A stretch of 64,000 nt of DNA. Source: Pirellulales bacterium. Lineage in GTDB: Bacteria; Planctomycetota; Planctomycetia; Pirellulales; JAEUIK01. Position numbers and translations under genes: made by a program. The stretch covers positions 1 to 64,000 of the forward strand of contig JAIBBZ010000012.1 in the NCBI GenBank assembly GCA_019694435.1, read 5' to 3'. Each line of letters opens with the position of its first letter. Positions within the stretch are counted from its first letter, which is position 1. The notes under the pieces are model-generated. The model was not told where the DNA came from and made no database searches. It worked only from the letters and a program-made list of their open reading frames with translations. This document shows, piece after piece, positions 1 through 8,428 of the stretch.

Positions 1-2538
1 CAGCAACTCGCCCGGTTGGGCCATTTCCAACGCGCTTTCGACGGCCAGCAGCGACCCGCGCAGCTCGTAGGTCTCGGCCACGCGGCGACCGTCTCTCAAT
101 CCCTGGCGGAACAGCGCGATGATCTCGCCGCTGGCGCGGCCGCGCAGGTAGTGGTCCTCGTAGAGGATCACCCGGTCGAATTCGTCACCCAGCAGTCGTC
201 CCTGGCGGATCATGTCTTCATCGCGTCGATCGCCGGCAGCCGAGTAGACGACGGTCCGCCGCTGATTCGGTAGATGCGCGATCGTCTCCACGAGCGCCTC
301 GAGCGCAGAATAGTTGTGGCCGTAATCGACGATGATCGTCGCGTCGCCCACGCGCAGCATGTTGAACCGGCCGGGCAGCTGGGAGAAATCGTTGCCGAAG
401 GTCGTCAGGCCCCGGCGAATCAGATCGAGCGACAGACCGGAACCCCAGGCCGCGCCCGCGGCCGCCAGGGCGTTGTCGACCATGAAGGCCACGCCGCCGC
501 CGCGCGTGATGGGTACGTCGGCCACGCGGCATAGCGGCCAGATCTGCGCGCCCTGGGCCAGCACGATCTCGCCTTCACGCACGAACGTCGCGCGGCCGCC
601 TCGTTCGCGATGCGCGGCCAGCGCCGCTTGCTGCTCGTCGCGGCAGAAGAAGATCGTTCCGCCGGGGCACTTCTCGCTCATCGGCGCGACATGCGGGTCA
701 GCCGCGTTCAGGACCGCATAACCCTTAGGCGCTACGACGTCGACAATCGTCCGCTTGACCTTGGCAAGCTTTTCGAGCGAATCGACCCCATCGATCCCCA
801 GGTGGTCGCCTTCCCCGATATTCGTCACCACGGCCACATCGCAACGATCGAAGCCGAGGCCCGCACGCAGAATTCCTCCGCGCGCCGTTTCGAACACGGC
901 CGCATCGACCAGCGGGTTGGTCAGCACGTTGCGCGCGCTGAGCGGTCCGGCGCAATCGCCCGTGTCGATGCGTCGGTCGTTGAGGAAGATCCCATCGGTG
1001 CACGTCAACCCGACGGTCGGATGGACCTGCCGGAAGCAATGGGCGATCAATCGCGCAGTGGTCGTCTTGCCGTTGGTGCCGGTTACGGCCACGAGCGGAA
1101 TACGTCCTTCGTCGCCGGGCGCAAACAGTAGGCGCACGATGGCCTCGCCGACGGGCCGGGGTTGTCCTTGCGAAGGATCGAGATGCATCCGCAATCCCGG
1201 CGCGGCGTTCACCTCGACGATCACGCCCCCCTGCTCTTCCAGCGGGCGGCTCACGTCGGTCGCCACGATATCGACGCCGGCAATGTCCAAACCAACGATG
1301 CGGGCCGCCTCGATCGCTCGAGCGGCAACCTCGGGATGCACCCAATCGGTCACATCGACGGCCGTACCGCCAGTGGACAGGTTGGCATTCCGACGGATCA
1401 ACACGGTCCGCCCGGTTTCCGGCACGCTGTCGGCGTGCAAGCCTTGCGCATCGAGCACGTCGCGGGCCAGTTCGTCGAGATAGATCTTGCTCAGCGAGGT
1501 CGCATGGTCGTCGCCACGGCGCGGGTCGCAGTTGACGATCTCGACCAACTGGGCCACGGTGTGCACGCCGTCGCCGATCACTTTGGCGGGTTCGCGCCGC
1601 GCGGCGGCGATCAGCCGATCGCCCACGACCAGCATGCGATAATCGTCGCCCGGTGCATGCCGCTCGACGACGATCCGCGACCAGTTCTCGCTGGCGGCCT
1701 GGTAGGCCTTTTGCACTTGTTCAAGCGTGCGGAGGTTCGTGGCCACCCCGCGCCCTTGGCTGCCGTCTTTCGGTTTCACTACGACCGGCAAGCCGATGTC
1801 GCAGGCCGCGGTCCAGGCGTCGGCCGCGCTGGTCACCTGACGCCCATCCGGCACGGGAATGCCGCCGGCGCGCAGCAGCGATTTGGTCAATTCCTTGTCC
1901 TGAGCGATCGATTCGGCAATCGCACCGGTCCGATCGGTTTCGGCCGCCAGGATCCTGCGCTGACGTGCACCATAACCGAGTTGCACCAGGCTGCCGTCGT
2001 TCAGCCGGAAAAACGGCACGCCGCGGGCCTGCGCCGCGCGGACAATGCTGCGCGTGCTGGGGCCAAGACACACGCGCTGAGCCACGATCCGTAGCTTGGC
2101 GATCTCGTCCTGCACGTCGAAGGGGCGATCTTCGATCGCCGCCAGGCACAACCGCCGTCCGGTTTCGAGCGCAGCGCGCGCCAAATCCTCTTCTTCATAC
2201 TCGATCGCGACCCGGTAGACGCCCTCTTCGTCGGTTTCGCGAGCACGCCCAAACCCCACTTCGGTGCCGGCCAGGGTCTGCAACTCGAGCGTGACATGCT
2301 CAAGGATATGGGCCTGATAGGTGCCGCGGCGAAGCCGTTCGAAAAAGCCTCCACGCTCGCCGACGCTGCAGCGATGCTCGATCATCGACGGCAACCAGCG
2401 CATCAACCGCTCGTTGAAGCCGGGCAGCTCATCCGAGGGCGAATCTTTCCAAGGGCCCAAATCGACGAGGGCCTCGAGCACCGGAAAATTGGCCCACACA
2501 TTCGGCCCACGCAGAGCCCGAACGCGACGAAACTCCAT
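1..2538 (-). CDS. cphA: Cyanophycin synthetase (3' end beyond window)
   Basis: Polymerises aspartate and arginine into the storage peptide cyanophycin, using ATP, in the cytoplasm. The 846 codons present run off the window start, so roughly the last 30 residues of a normal CphA (about 870-900) are missing. Three parts are visible. The N-terminal domain contains an HILEH sequence (H77, E80, H81). The ATP-grasp domain has the lysine/glycine loop VVVKPKDGSQGRG near residues 252-264 and the metal-site segment VEVNAAPG near 441. The Mur-ligase-like domain has P-loop VTGTNGKTTTA at about 485-495. The ATG start is preceded by a GAGGAG ribosome site about 10 bases upstream. The gene is divergent from an ABC transporter and DUF1854 gene known to accompany cyanophycin genes in other bacteria. 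The HxxEH motif fits the primer-making hydrolase site reported for the CphA1 N domain, but that assignment here is inference. No cyanophycinase gene is in view. Confidence 0.95.
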   Translation of the reverse strand, partial: MEFRRVRALRGPNVWANFPVLEALVDLGPWKDSPSDELPGFNERLMRWLPSMIEHRCSVGERGGFFERLRRGTYQAHILEHVTLELQTLAGTEVGFGRARETDEEGVYRVAIEYEEEDLARAALETGRRLCLAAIEDRPFDVQDEIAKLRIVAQRVCLGPSTRSIVRAAQARGVPFFRLNDGSLVQLGYGARQRRILAAETDRTGAIAESIAQDKELTKSLLRAGGIPVPDGRQVTSAADAWTAACDIGLPVVVKPKDGSQGRGVATNLRTLEQVQKAYQAASENWSRIVVERHAPGDDYRMLVVGDRLIAAARREPAKVIGDGVHTVAQLVEIVNCDPRRGDDHATSLSKIYLDELARDVLDAQGLHADSVPETGRTVLIRRNANLSTGGTAVDVTDWVHPEVAARAIEAARIVGLDIAGVDIVATDVSRPLEEQGGVIVEVNAAPGLRMHLDPSQGQPRPVGEAIVRLLFAPGDEGRIPLVAVTGTNGKTTTARLIAHCFRQVHPTVGLTCTDGIFLNDRRIDTGDCAGPLSARNVLTNPLVDAAVFETARGGILRAGLGFDRCDVAVVTNIGEGDHLGIDGVDSLEKLAKVKRTIVDVVAPKGYAVLNAADPHVAPMSEKCPGGTIFFCRDEQQAALAAHRERGGRATFVREGEIVLAQGAQIWPLCRVADVPITRGGGVAFMVDNALAAAGAAWGSGLSLDLIRRGLTTFGNDFSQLPGRFNMLRVGDATIIVDYGHNYSALEALVETIAHLPNQRRTVVYSAAGDRRDEDMIRQGRLLGDEFDRVILYEDHYLRGRASGEIIALFRQGLRDGRRVAETYELRGSLLAVESALEMAQPGELL

Positions 2539-3090
2539 ATCCTGACTGCTCCTCGAGAAGTTGTGCCTACTCGCATGATTGCCGGCGCGATTGAATACCT
2601 TAGAGGTATTGAGTGAGCGTTCAGCGAGCAGCGTTTTCGGCGGGCGTTAGCCTCGTGCCACCCCGGTTCTCCGTGCGAACACATCGTCACGTACGAACTG
2701 CACGTCAACCGGGTTCGAAGCTAAGTCAAATATTGCACTGCCCACCAATTCCTGCGGGAAAAATTAAGTGCGCTCAATGAAAGACATTTCATAGACAATG
2801 CAGATCGTCACGCGACCCGGCCCGGCTTCATCCAGGTCGCGCGAGGATGAACTACCGCAGCCTCAACAGCGGGAAAGCTGGCACATTCGGAGGCAACGGC
2901 AAGGATGGACCGCTGAAGTTGCCTTAATCCAAGTGCCACGAATAGCTAAACTGCGGAAACCTGACCGACTTGCCCGATAAACAGGACGATTGTTCCCGCA
3001 ATCTCCCAAACCCGAGTCCCGGCGGGGACGTAGGGAAACTCTGCACCTGGTTGTCCGCCTGTTCTCGCTCCGCACGCAAAGCCGACGCCG
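2539..3090. promoter_or_regulatory. Divergent intergenic region between cphA and the ABC transporter
   Basis: This 552-base spacer separates two divergently transcribed cyanophycin-locus genes and must hold both promoters. It is locally AT-richer around 2720-2800. It contains the palindrome at 2594-2610 and a weaker inverted repeat ATGAAA-gaca-TTTCAT at 2777-2792. No convincing sigma-70 -35/-10 pair could be picked out by eye. A 60-codon rightward frame at 2798-2980 and a leftward frame from 3528 have no recognisable protein features and look like chance. Confidence 0.5.
2594..2610. promoter_or_regulatory. Perfect 7-bp-arm palindrome upstream of cphA (candidate operator)
   Basis: The sequence AATACCT-tag-AGGTATT is a perfect inverted repeat with a 3-base centre, 56 bases upstream of the cphA ATG. 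Its size and AT content stand out against the GC-rich surroundings and suit a dimeric repressor or activator site. The regulator is not known, and a transcribed hairpin is the alternative reading. Confidence 0.35.
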
Positions 3091-5361
3091 TTGAACGACC
3101 GAACGCAAGCTCTTTCCGCTGTGCCCCCTAGCTGGGCCCATGCTCTGGCTGCCGCCCTTCAGGCAGGTGAGCGCGCCGTCGCCTGGTTCGAGCTGAACCT
3201 CGACGCAGAATTGCGATTCGGGCGCGGGCTGGTCGTGCTGACCAGCGAACGCTTGCTCGTCGGACGCGGCAATCCAGGCAGCCTTTCGGCCCGCTGGCAA
3301 TCGTGGCCTCTGGCCGAAGTCGCATCGGTGCGCGCGGACGAAGTGGGGGGGCTCGGTTCGCTGTCGATCTTTGGCCAGGCGGCAAGGCTGGAGATCGTTC
3401 ACTTCGTCCCTCCGGCCGACGCCCGGGCCTTCGCCGATCGCTTCAACGCCTACACCCAGGGGCTGCCCGTCGAGCCGCAGGTCGACGACGAACCCGAATT
3501 GATCGAAGCGACCGCAGAGACGCCGCATGCCGGTTTGGCCCTGTTACGGCTGGGCCGCTTCGCACGGAGCCGGTTCAAGCTGGTGCTGCTGGGCTTCGTG
3601 CTGACCCTGGCGACGACGGCGGCCGGTCTGATTCCGCCATACCTCACGATGCCGCTGCTCGACGAGGTGCTGATTCCCTATCAGAACGAGGCCGAGCAAC
3701 TCCGTCGCAGCTCGGACCTCGACGCGCACCAGGTCGCCCAAGCGCTGACCGAACTGCAACGCCGCGAGTCGCCGCGGATGCGGCTGGTCGCGCTCTACCT
3801 GGCCGGTCTCGGCGGCGCCGCCACGGCTGCCTGGCTGCTGAGCTGGGCCCAGGGCGTCGTCATGGCGCGGGTCAGCGAACGGATCGGCATGGACCTCCGC
3901 AATCGCACCTACGAACACCTGCAAAAGCTCTCGCTCGATTTCTTCGGCCGCAAGCGCACCGGCGACTTGATCTCCCGAATCTCGAGCGACACCGATCGCA
4001 TCTGCACGTTTCTCTCGGACAATCTCGTCGACTTCGCCACCGACTGCCTGATGATTGTCGGCACGTCAGCCATCCTGCTAGCGATCGATCCCGTACTGGC
4101 CGTGGCCACGCTCGTCCCGTTTCCGCTCATCGGCTGGCTGATCTACCGCGTGCGAGGTCGCCTGCAGAGCGGCTTCCGGCGCGGCGGGCGTGCCTTCGCC
4201 GAAATGACCAGCGTGCTGGCCGACACGATTCCCGGCATTCGCGTGGTGAAGGCCTTTGCCCAGGAGCGCCGCGAGATCGAGCGCTTTCGCCGGGCCAACC
4301 TGGCCGTGATCGAGGCCAACGATCGCGTCAACACCGTCTGGACGTTTTTCTGGCCGTTGGTGGTGATGCTCAACCAGCTGGGACTGCTCGTCGTGTGGGC
4401 GTTTGGCGCCGCACGCGTCTTCGATCACCAGATCACCGTCGGCGTGCTGACGGCGTTTCTCGCCTACATCGGACGCTTCTACACCAGGCTCGAATCGATG
4501 AGCCGGATGTTTTCTGCCACGCAACGGGCCGGCGCCTGCACGCAGCGCATCTTCGAGATCCTCGATCGCGTGCCGAATGTGCCCGACCCGGCGAACCCCG
4601 TGCCTACGGGCCGCCTGCGCGGCGAGATCGAGCTGCGCAACGTGGGATTCCGCTACGGCGCGCGATCGATCTTGCAAGGCGTCGATCTACACATCGCGCC
4701 CGGCGAGATGATCGGCCTCGTCGGCCCCAGCGGCGCGGGCAAGAGCACGCTGGTGAACCTGGTGTGCCGCTTCTATGACGTCGCCGAGGGGTCGATCCTG
4801 GTCGACGGCGTCGACATCCGCAACTTCGAGCTAGCCGACTATCGCCGGCACATCGGCATCGTGCTTCAGGACCCGTTCCTGTTCTATGGCACCGTGGCCG
4901 AGAACATCGCCTATGGCAAGCCCGATGCCACGCGCGACGAGATCGTCGCCGCGGCCCGCGCCGCCCGGGCTCACGACTTCATCCTCCGCTTGCCCGACGG
5001 CTACGATTCGCTCGTCGGCGAGCGCGGCCAGGCGCTGTCGGGCGGCGAGCGGCAACGCATTTCGATTGCCCGCGCGCTGCTGATCGATCCGCGCATCCTG
5101 ATCCTCGACGAGGCCACTTCGTCGGTCGATACCGAAACCGAGCGCGAGATCCAGGAAGCACTCGACAATCTCATTCAGGGCCGCACGACGATCGCCATCG
5201 CCCACCGCTTGAGCACGCTGCGCCGCGCCGACCGGTTGATCGTTCTCGATCGCGGGCAGATCGTCGAGACCGGCCAACACCAGGAGCTGCTGCAGACCCC
5301 CGGCGTCTACGCCCGTCTGCACAAGGCCCAACTCGAAATGGCTGCCGAGGCCCTGCCTTGA
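3091..5361 (+). CDS. Cyanophycin-associated ABC exporter-type permease/ATPase with N-terminal PH-like domain
   Basis: A 756-residue half-transporter. Residues 1 to about 150 are an extra soluble domain whose core (GLVVLTSERLLVG) resembles bacterial PH/GRAM-like folds. About six membrane segments follow between residues 160 and 460 (type I exporter fold). The nucleotide-binding domain has Walker A GPSGAGKST (about 545), Q-loop VLQDPFLF, signature LSGGERQR (about 649), Walker B ILILDEATS (about 669) and an H-loop IAHRLS. The catalytic residues look intact. TTG at 3091 is the farthest start in frame and no strong ribosome site is seen; GTG at 3121 is an alternative. It overlaps the DUF1854 gene by four bases and is divergent from cphA. 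Transporters of this kind are known companions of cyanophycin genes, but their substrate is not established. Export or sensing of cyanophycin-derived peptides is speculation. Confidence 0.9.
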   Translation: MNDRTQALSAVPPSWAHALAAALQAGERAVAWFELNLDAELRFGRGLVVLTSERLLVGRGNPGSLSARWQSWPLAEVASVRADEVGGLGSLSIFGQAARLEIVHFVPPADARAFADRFNAYTQGLPVEPQVDDEPELIEATAETPHAGLALLRLGRFARSRFKLVLLGFVLTLATTAAGLIPPYLTMPLLDEVLIPYQNEAEQLRRSSDLDAHQVAQALTELQRRESPRMRLVALYLAGLGGAATAAWLLSWAQGVVMARVSERIGMDLRNRTYEHLQKLSLDFFGRKRTGDLISRISSDTDRICTFLSDNLVDFATDCLMIVGTSAILLAIDPVLAVATLVPFPLIGWLIYRVRGRLQSGFRRGGRAFAEMTSVLADTIPGIRVVKAFAQERREIERFRRANLAVIEANDRVNTVWTFFWPLVVMLNQLGLLVVWAFGAARVFDHQITVGVLTAFLAYIGRFYTRLESMSRMFSATQRAGACTQRIFEILDRVPNVPDPANPVPTGRLRGEIELRNVGFRYGARSILQGVDLHIAPGEMIGLVGPSGAGKSTLVNLVCRFYDVAEGSILVDGVDIRNFELADYRRHIGIVLQDPFLFYGTVAENIAYGKPDATRDEIVAAARAARAHDFILRLPDGYDSLVGERGQALSGGERQRISIARALLIDPRILILDEATSSVDTETEREIQEALDNLIQGRTTIAIAHRLSTLRRADRLIVLDRGQIVETGQHQELLQTPGVYARLHKAQLEMAAEALP

Positions 5362-5855
5362 TTCGGACCAACATGAACGCCACGCCGCATGGCACCGATT
5401 TCCGCTTGCACGACGACCCCTGGGGCCGGCTCGTGTGGACCGCCGCCGATGGTCGCGAGGAAGTCGACGTCGAAGTGCTGCGGGCGTTCCCCATGACCGA
5501 TCCGCAGCGCTGGATCGTCATCCGCAGCGCCGCGGGCAAGGAGCTGGCCTGTGTCGCGGAGCCCGATCGCCTGGTTCCGGAGACGCGCACGCGTCTGCTG
5601 GCCGCGCTCGCGCGCCGCGAGTTCTCGCCGAAGATCACTCGCGTCGCCCGCATTTCGACGATCACTTGCCCAGCCCAATGGGAAGTCGAGACCGATCATG
5701 GGCCAGTGAGCTTCACCGTCAAGCAGGACGACGACGTGCGGCGCCAGGGACAGCAAGGGCTGCTGATCGTCGACGCCCACGGCAACCGGTATCACATCGT
5801 CGATACCCGGCAGCTCGATGCCGACAGCCGCCACTGGATCGAGCAATACCTCTAG
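5358..5855 (+). CDS. Cyanophycin metabolism-associated DUF1854 family protein
   Basis: A 165-residue soluble protein with no signal peptide or membrane segment. It matches my memory of the DUF1854 family, small beta-rich proteins found beside cyanophycin synthetase genes. Recognisable stretches are the start FRLHDDPWGRLVWT, the middle ITRVARISTIT and the end ADSRHWIEQYL. The TTG start overlaps the ABC gene stop (TTGA), with a GAGG about 7 bases upstream in the ABC coding sequence, suggesting translational coupling; ATG at 5373 is the other plausible start. Its molecular role is unknown. The tight coupling suggests it works with the transporter, perhaps as a cytoplasmic partner, but this is inferred from position only. 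Confidence 0.85.
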   Translation: MIRTNMNATPHGTDFRLHDDPWGRLVWTAADGREEVDVEVLRAFPMTDPQRWIVIRSAAGKELACVAEPDRLVPETRTRLLAALARREFSPKITRVARISTITCPAQWEVETDHGPVSFTVKQDDDVRRQGQQGLLIVDAHGNRYHIVDTRQLDADSRHWIEQYL

Positions 5856-5977
5856 GCTGCGCGCCGGAGCTTTACTCCGCGCGGCGCGCAGCGTACCCTG
5901 CCTGCGTGCGGTCGCCTCTGCGCACCCGGCTGCGCACGACCGCCGGCTGACGCTTGGGCGCTCGAGGAATCTGACCG

Positions 5978-7330
5978 ATGGCAAGACTTGATGCTGGCGC
6001 CCTGGGGCGGCGCTCGTTCTTACTCACCGGTGCCGCAGCAGCGCTGGCGTGGAGATCGACTCGATCGCGTGCCGACGATCCGCTTTCGGTCAACGGACCG
6101 CGGGCCACCTCGGGGGACGTGGTCGAGCCGCAATGGGACGAACGAGTTTCCGTCACCGTCGGCCGAGAAGGGGCCGACATCATCGGCAGCGATCACCGCG
6201 CGCTCCAGGCGGCGGTCGACTATGTCGCCGGCCTGGGCGGCGGTACCGTGCGCATTCTGCCCGGCACCTACGAGCTGCGCAACGCGGTCTACCTGCGGTC
6301 GCGCGTTCGCGTGGTGGGGAGCGGCGCCGAGTCGATCCTCACCAAGGCCCCATCGGTCGAGACGCGCCTGTCGGCCGACTCCGACTGGTACGATCAGGAG
6401 ATCACCTTGGCCGATGCTGCCGGGTTTCGGTTGGGTGACGGCGTGTGCCTGAAAACTCGCAATCCCCACAACGGCGGCGTCGATGTCGTCAAGCGCACGC
6501 TCGTGGCTCGCAGCGGCAATCGCTTCAAGCTCGATCGCGCCTTGCGGCAGAACTTCTGGCAGCAAGGCGACACGACCGCCGCCACTTTGTATCCCTTGTT
6601 CAGCGGCGAGGAAATCACGGACTTCGCCATCGAGAGTCTCGTGCTCGACGGCAACAAGGCGAACAACCTGTTGCTCGATGGCAACTACGCCGGCTGCGTC
6701 TTCTTGCAGGATTGCAGCCGCGCCACGATCCACGCCGTCGAGGCGCGCAGCTACCACGGCGACGGGCTGAGCTGGCAAGTCTGCCACGATGTGACCGTCA
6801 AGGACTGTTACAGCCACGATCATGCGGGGCTGGGCCTGCATCCCGGCAGCGGCTCGCAGCGCCCCGTCATGGAAAACAATCGCCTGGAGCGCAACGACAT
6901 CGGGCTGTTCTTCTGCTGGGGTGTGAAGTTCGGGGTGGCCCGGGCCAACGAGCTGCGCGGCAATCGCGTCGGCGTATCGATCGGCCATCGCGACACGGAC
7001 AATCTCGTCGTCGACAACCTGATTGCCGACAGCCGCGAGACGGGCATCTTGTTCCGTCCCGAGCGCGGCCACGATTTTGCCCCGCACCGCAATCGCTTCG
7101 AGCGCAACCGCGTCGTCAACACCGGCGCCGACACCGCCGTGGCCGTCGACGTCCAGGGGCAAGTCGAGTCGATTCAGCTTGTCGAGAACACGCTGTCGGA
7201 AACCCGTGCCGCGATGTCGCGCGTGGGCATCCGCATCGGCGCAGAGGCCAAAGATATCGAACTCTCGGGCAACACGATCCAGGGCTTTGCCCACGATGTC
7301 CAGGACCTGCGCCCCGTCGCGGCCGGCTAA
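5978..7330 (+). CDS. Tat-exported right-handed parallel beta-helix protein (pectate lyase/NosD-like fold)
   Basis: 450 residues. The N-terminus has a twin-arginine signal (LGRRSFLLTGAAAALAW, residues 9-25), so a folded or cofactor-bearing protein is probably exported. From about residue 65 it has the pattern of right-handed beta-helix carbohydrate-active proteins: GSDHRALQAAVDYV, then GGTVRILPGTYEL, then many Asn/Asp-rich turns such as ENNRLERNDIG and GNRVGVSIGH. These are typical of pectate-lyase, polygalacturonase or NosD-like folds. No catalytic set was identified, so the activity (lyase, hydrolase or binding) cannot be stated. The 3' end overlaps the convergent outer-membrane protein gene by four bases. 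Confidence 0.75.
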   Translation: MARLDAGALGRRSFLLTGAAAALAWRSTRSRADDPLSVNGPRATSGDVVEPQWDERVSVTVGREGADIIGSDHRALQAAVDYVAGLGGGTVRILPGTYELRNAVYLRSRVRVVGSGAESILTKAPSVETRLSADSDWYDQEITLADAAGFRLGDGVCLKTRNPHNGGVDVVKRTLVARSGNRFKLDRALRQNFWQQGDTTAATLYPLFSGEEITDFAIESLVLDGNKANNLLLDGNYAGCVFLQDCSRATIHAVEARSYHGDGLSWQVCHDVTVKDCYSHDHAGLGLHPGSGSQRPVMENNRLERNDIGLFFCWGVKFGVARANELRGNRVGVSIGHRDTDNLVVDNLIADSRETGILFRPERGHDFAPHRNRFERNRVVNTGADTAVAVDVQGQVESIQLVENTLSETRAAMSRVGIRIGAEAKDIELSGNTIQGFAHDVQDLRPVAAG

Positions 7331-8277
7331 CGCGCGCCAAATCGGATCACGCAGCCGGTGCCCGCAAAGAAATCGTCGGCAGCGTGATTGAGGCCCAGAC
7401 CCACGCGCAGGTCGAACTGCAGGTTGTGGGTCGCGCGGAACACGAAACCGCCGTCGGCATACTGTTCCGGCAAGGCCGTGTCGGCAGCATGCGGCATGAA
7501 CGCGAACCACTCGGTATAGGCCCCCAAGCGTTCGCCCAAGGTATAGTTGATCGTGACGGCCTGCGAGAACTCGACATAGTCGTTGCCCGTGTCCGAGTCG
7601 ATCACGCGGTTTGCCTGCGTGCTCGCGCCGACGCCCAGCAGGTCGTTGATCTCCCAGCCGTATAGCGCATTGACGCCCGGCAGCGCCTCGTGGTTCGAGC
7701 GATCGTCGGCCCCGGTCGGCAACAACATCTGCGGCACCAGGGCAAACTCGGGCAACCAGCCGTCCTGAGGCGTCAGCCCCAGCTTGACGCCTACGTAGAG
7801 ATCGTCGGCCCCGTCGAGCGTCTGCCGCGCCGCGCTTTCCACGACCGCGTCGCTGCCAAAGTTTTGCCCGACGCGCAACTCCAGCCAGTCGGCCAGCACG
7901 CCTACGCGGAGCAAGAGTTCCGGCCAGCTATGGGCATTGAGATTGCTCCCGGGCTCATCGTCGTGGACATAGGTGTAGCCCGACTCGAGCTGCCAGCAGC
8001 CGCGCCCAACTGTGGTGCTCGCTTCCACGAAGTCCGGCCGGTCCGATGCCAGTGGCTCGTCCGCGCCGGGCGGTCCTCCCTCGGTGCCGTCGCCGCCGGG
8101 CCAATGCAAGAGCGTCTTGCGGTCCCAGATCGTGCCTTCGCGCCAACGGCACCAGCGAATCGACAATGGCTCCCCCGCCGGCTCGATGGCTTGGACGACC
8201 CGTGGTGTCCCGATAAAACAGGCGCCTAGCAACGCGATCAGCCAAGATCGGCGAATTGTGCCGCACTTCCGCGCCAT
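7327..8277 (-). CDS. Predicted outer-membrane beta-barrel protein (transporter/MetA-pathway-phenol-like)
   Basis: 316 residues from ATG 8277 (an in-frame ATG at 8301 would add eight). A signal peptide is visible (IRRSWLIALLGACFIGTPRVVQA). After it the segment LASDRPDFVEASTTVGRGCW, then QLESGYTYV, matches the opening of the phenol-degradation-type outer-membrane family often seen in planctomycetes. The rest alternates hydrophobic and polar residues with many aromatics, ending GTGCVIRFGAR. It is convergent with the beta-helix gene (TAG/TAA overlap). A real substrate cannot be named; the family label rests on the N-terminal pattern and barrel-like composition. Confidence 0.7.
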   Translation of the reverse strand: MARKCGTIRRSWLIALLGACFIGTPRVVQAIEPAGEPLSIRWCRWREGTIWDRKTLLHWPGGDGTEGGPPGADEPLASDRPDFVEASTTVGRGCWQLESGYTYVHDDEPGSNLNAHSWPELLLRVGVLADWLELRVGQNFGSDAVVESAARQTLDGADDLYVGVKLGLTPQDGWLPEFALVPQMLLPTGADDRSNHEALPGVNALYGWEINDLLGVGASTQANRVIDSDTGNDYVEFSQAVTINYTLGERLGAYTEWFAFMPHAADTALPEQYADGGFVFRATHNLQFDLRVGLGLNHAADDFFAGTGCVIRFGAR

Positions 8278-8428
8278 TGTCAGGGAAACCACTAATCTCA
8301 TGTTTGTAGCTTCGGTTTTGATAGACCAAAAACTCGAAGGTAATCCCATACAAAGCCGCGCGCTAGCAGTCGCGCCATGGTCTCGTGGCGAGTAGCGAGC
8401 TTTGCCGGACGAAACAGACGAGGTCTCC

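Noticed and set aside
2700-2735. GGTTCGAA sequence resembling a tRNA T-loop
   Set aside because: The flanking bases do not pair into a T-stem and no acceptor or anticodon arm can be drawn.
2798-2980. 60-codon rightward frame in the cphA/ABC spacer
   Set aside because: No ribosome site, family match or protein-like composition; it lies in a divergent promoter region.
6020-7510. 496-codon leftward frame across the beta-helix gene
   Set aside because: Antisense shadow; the opposite strand has a Tat signal and beta-helix pattern.
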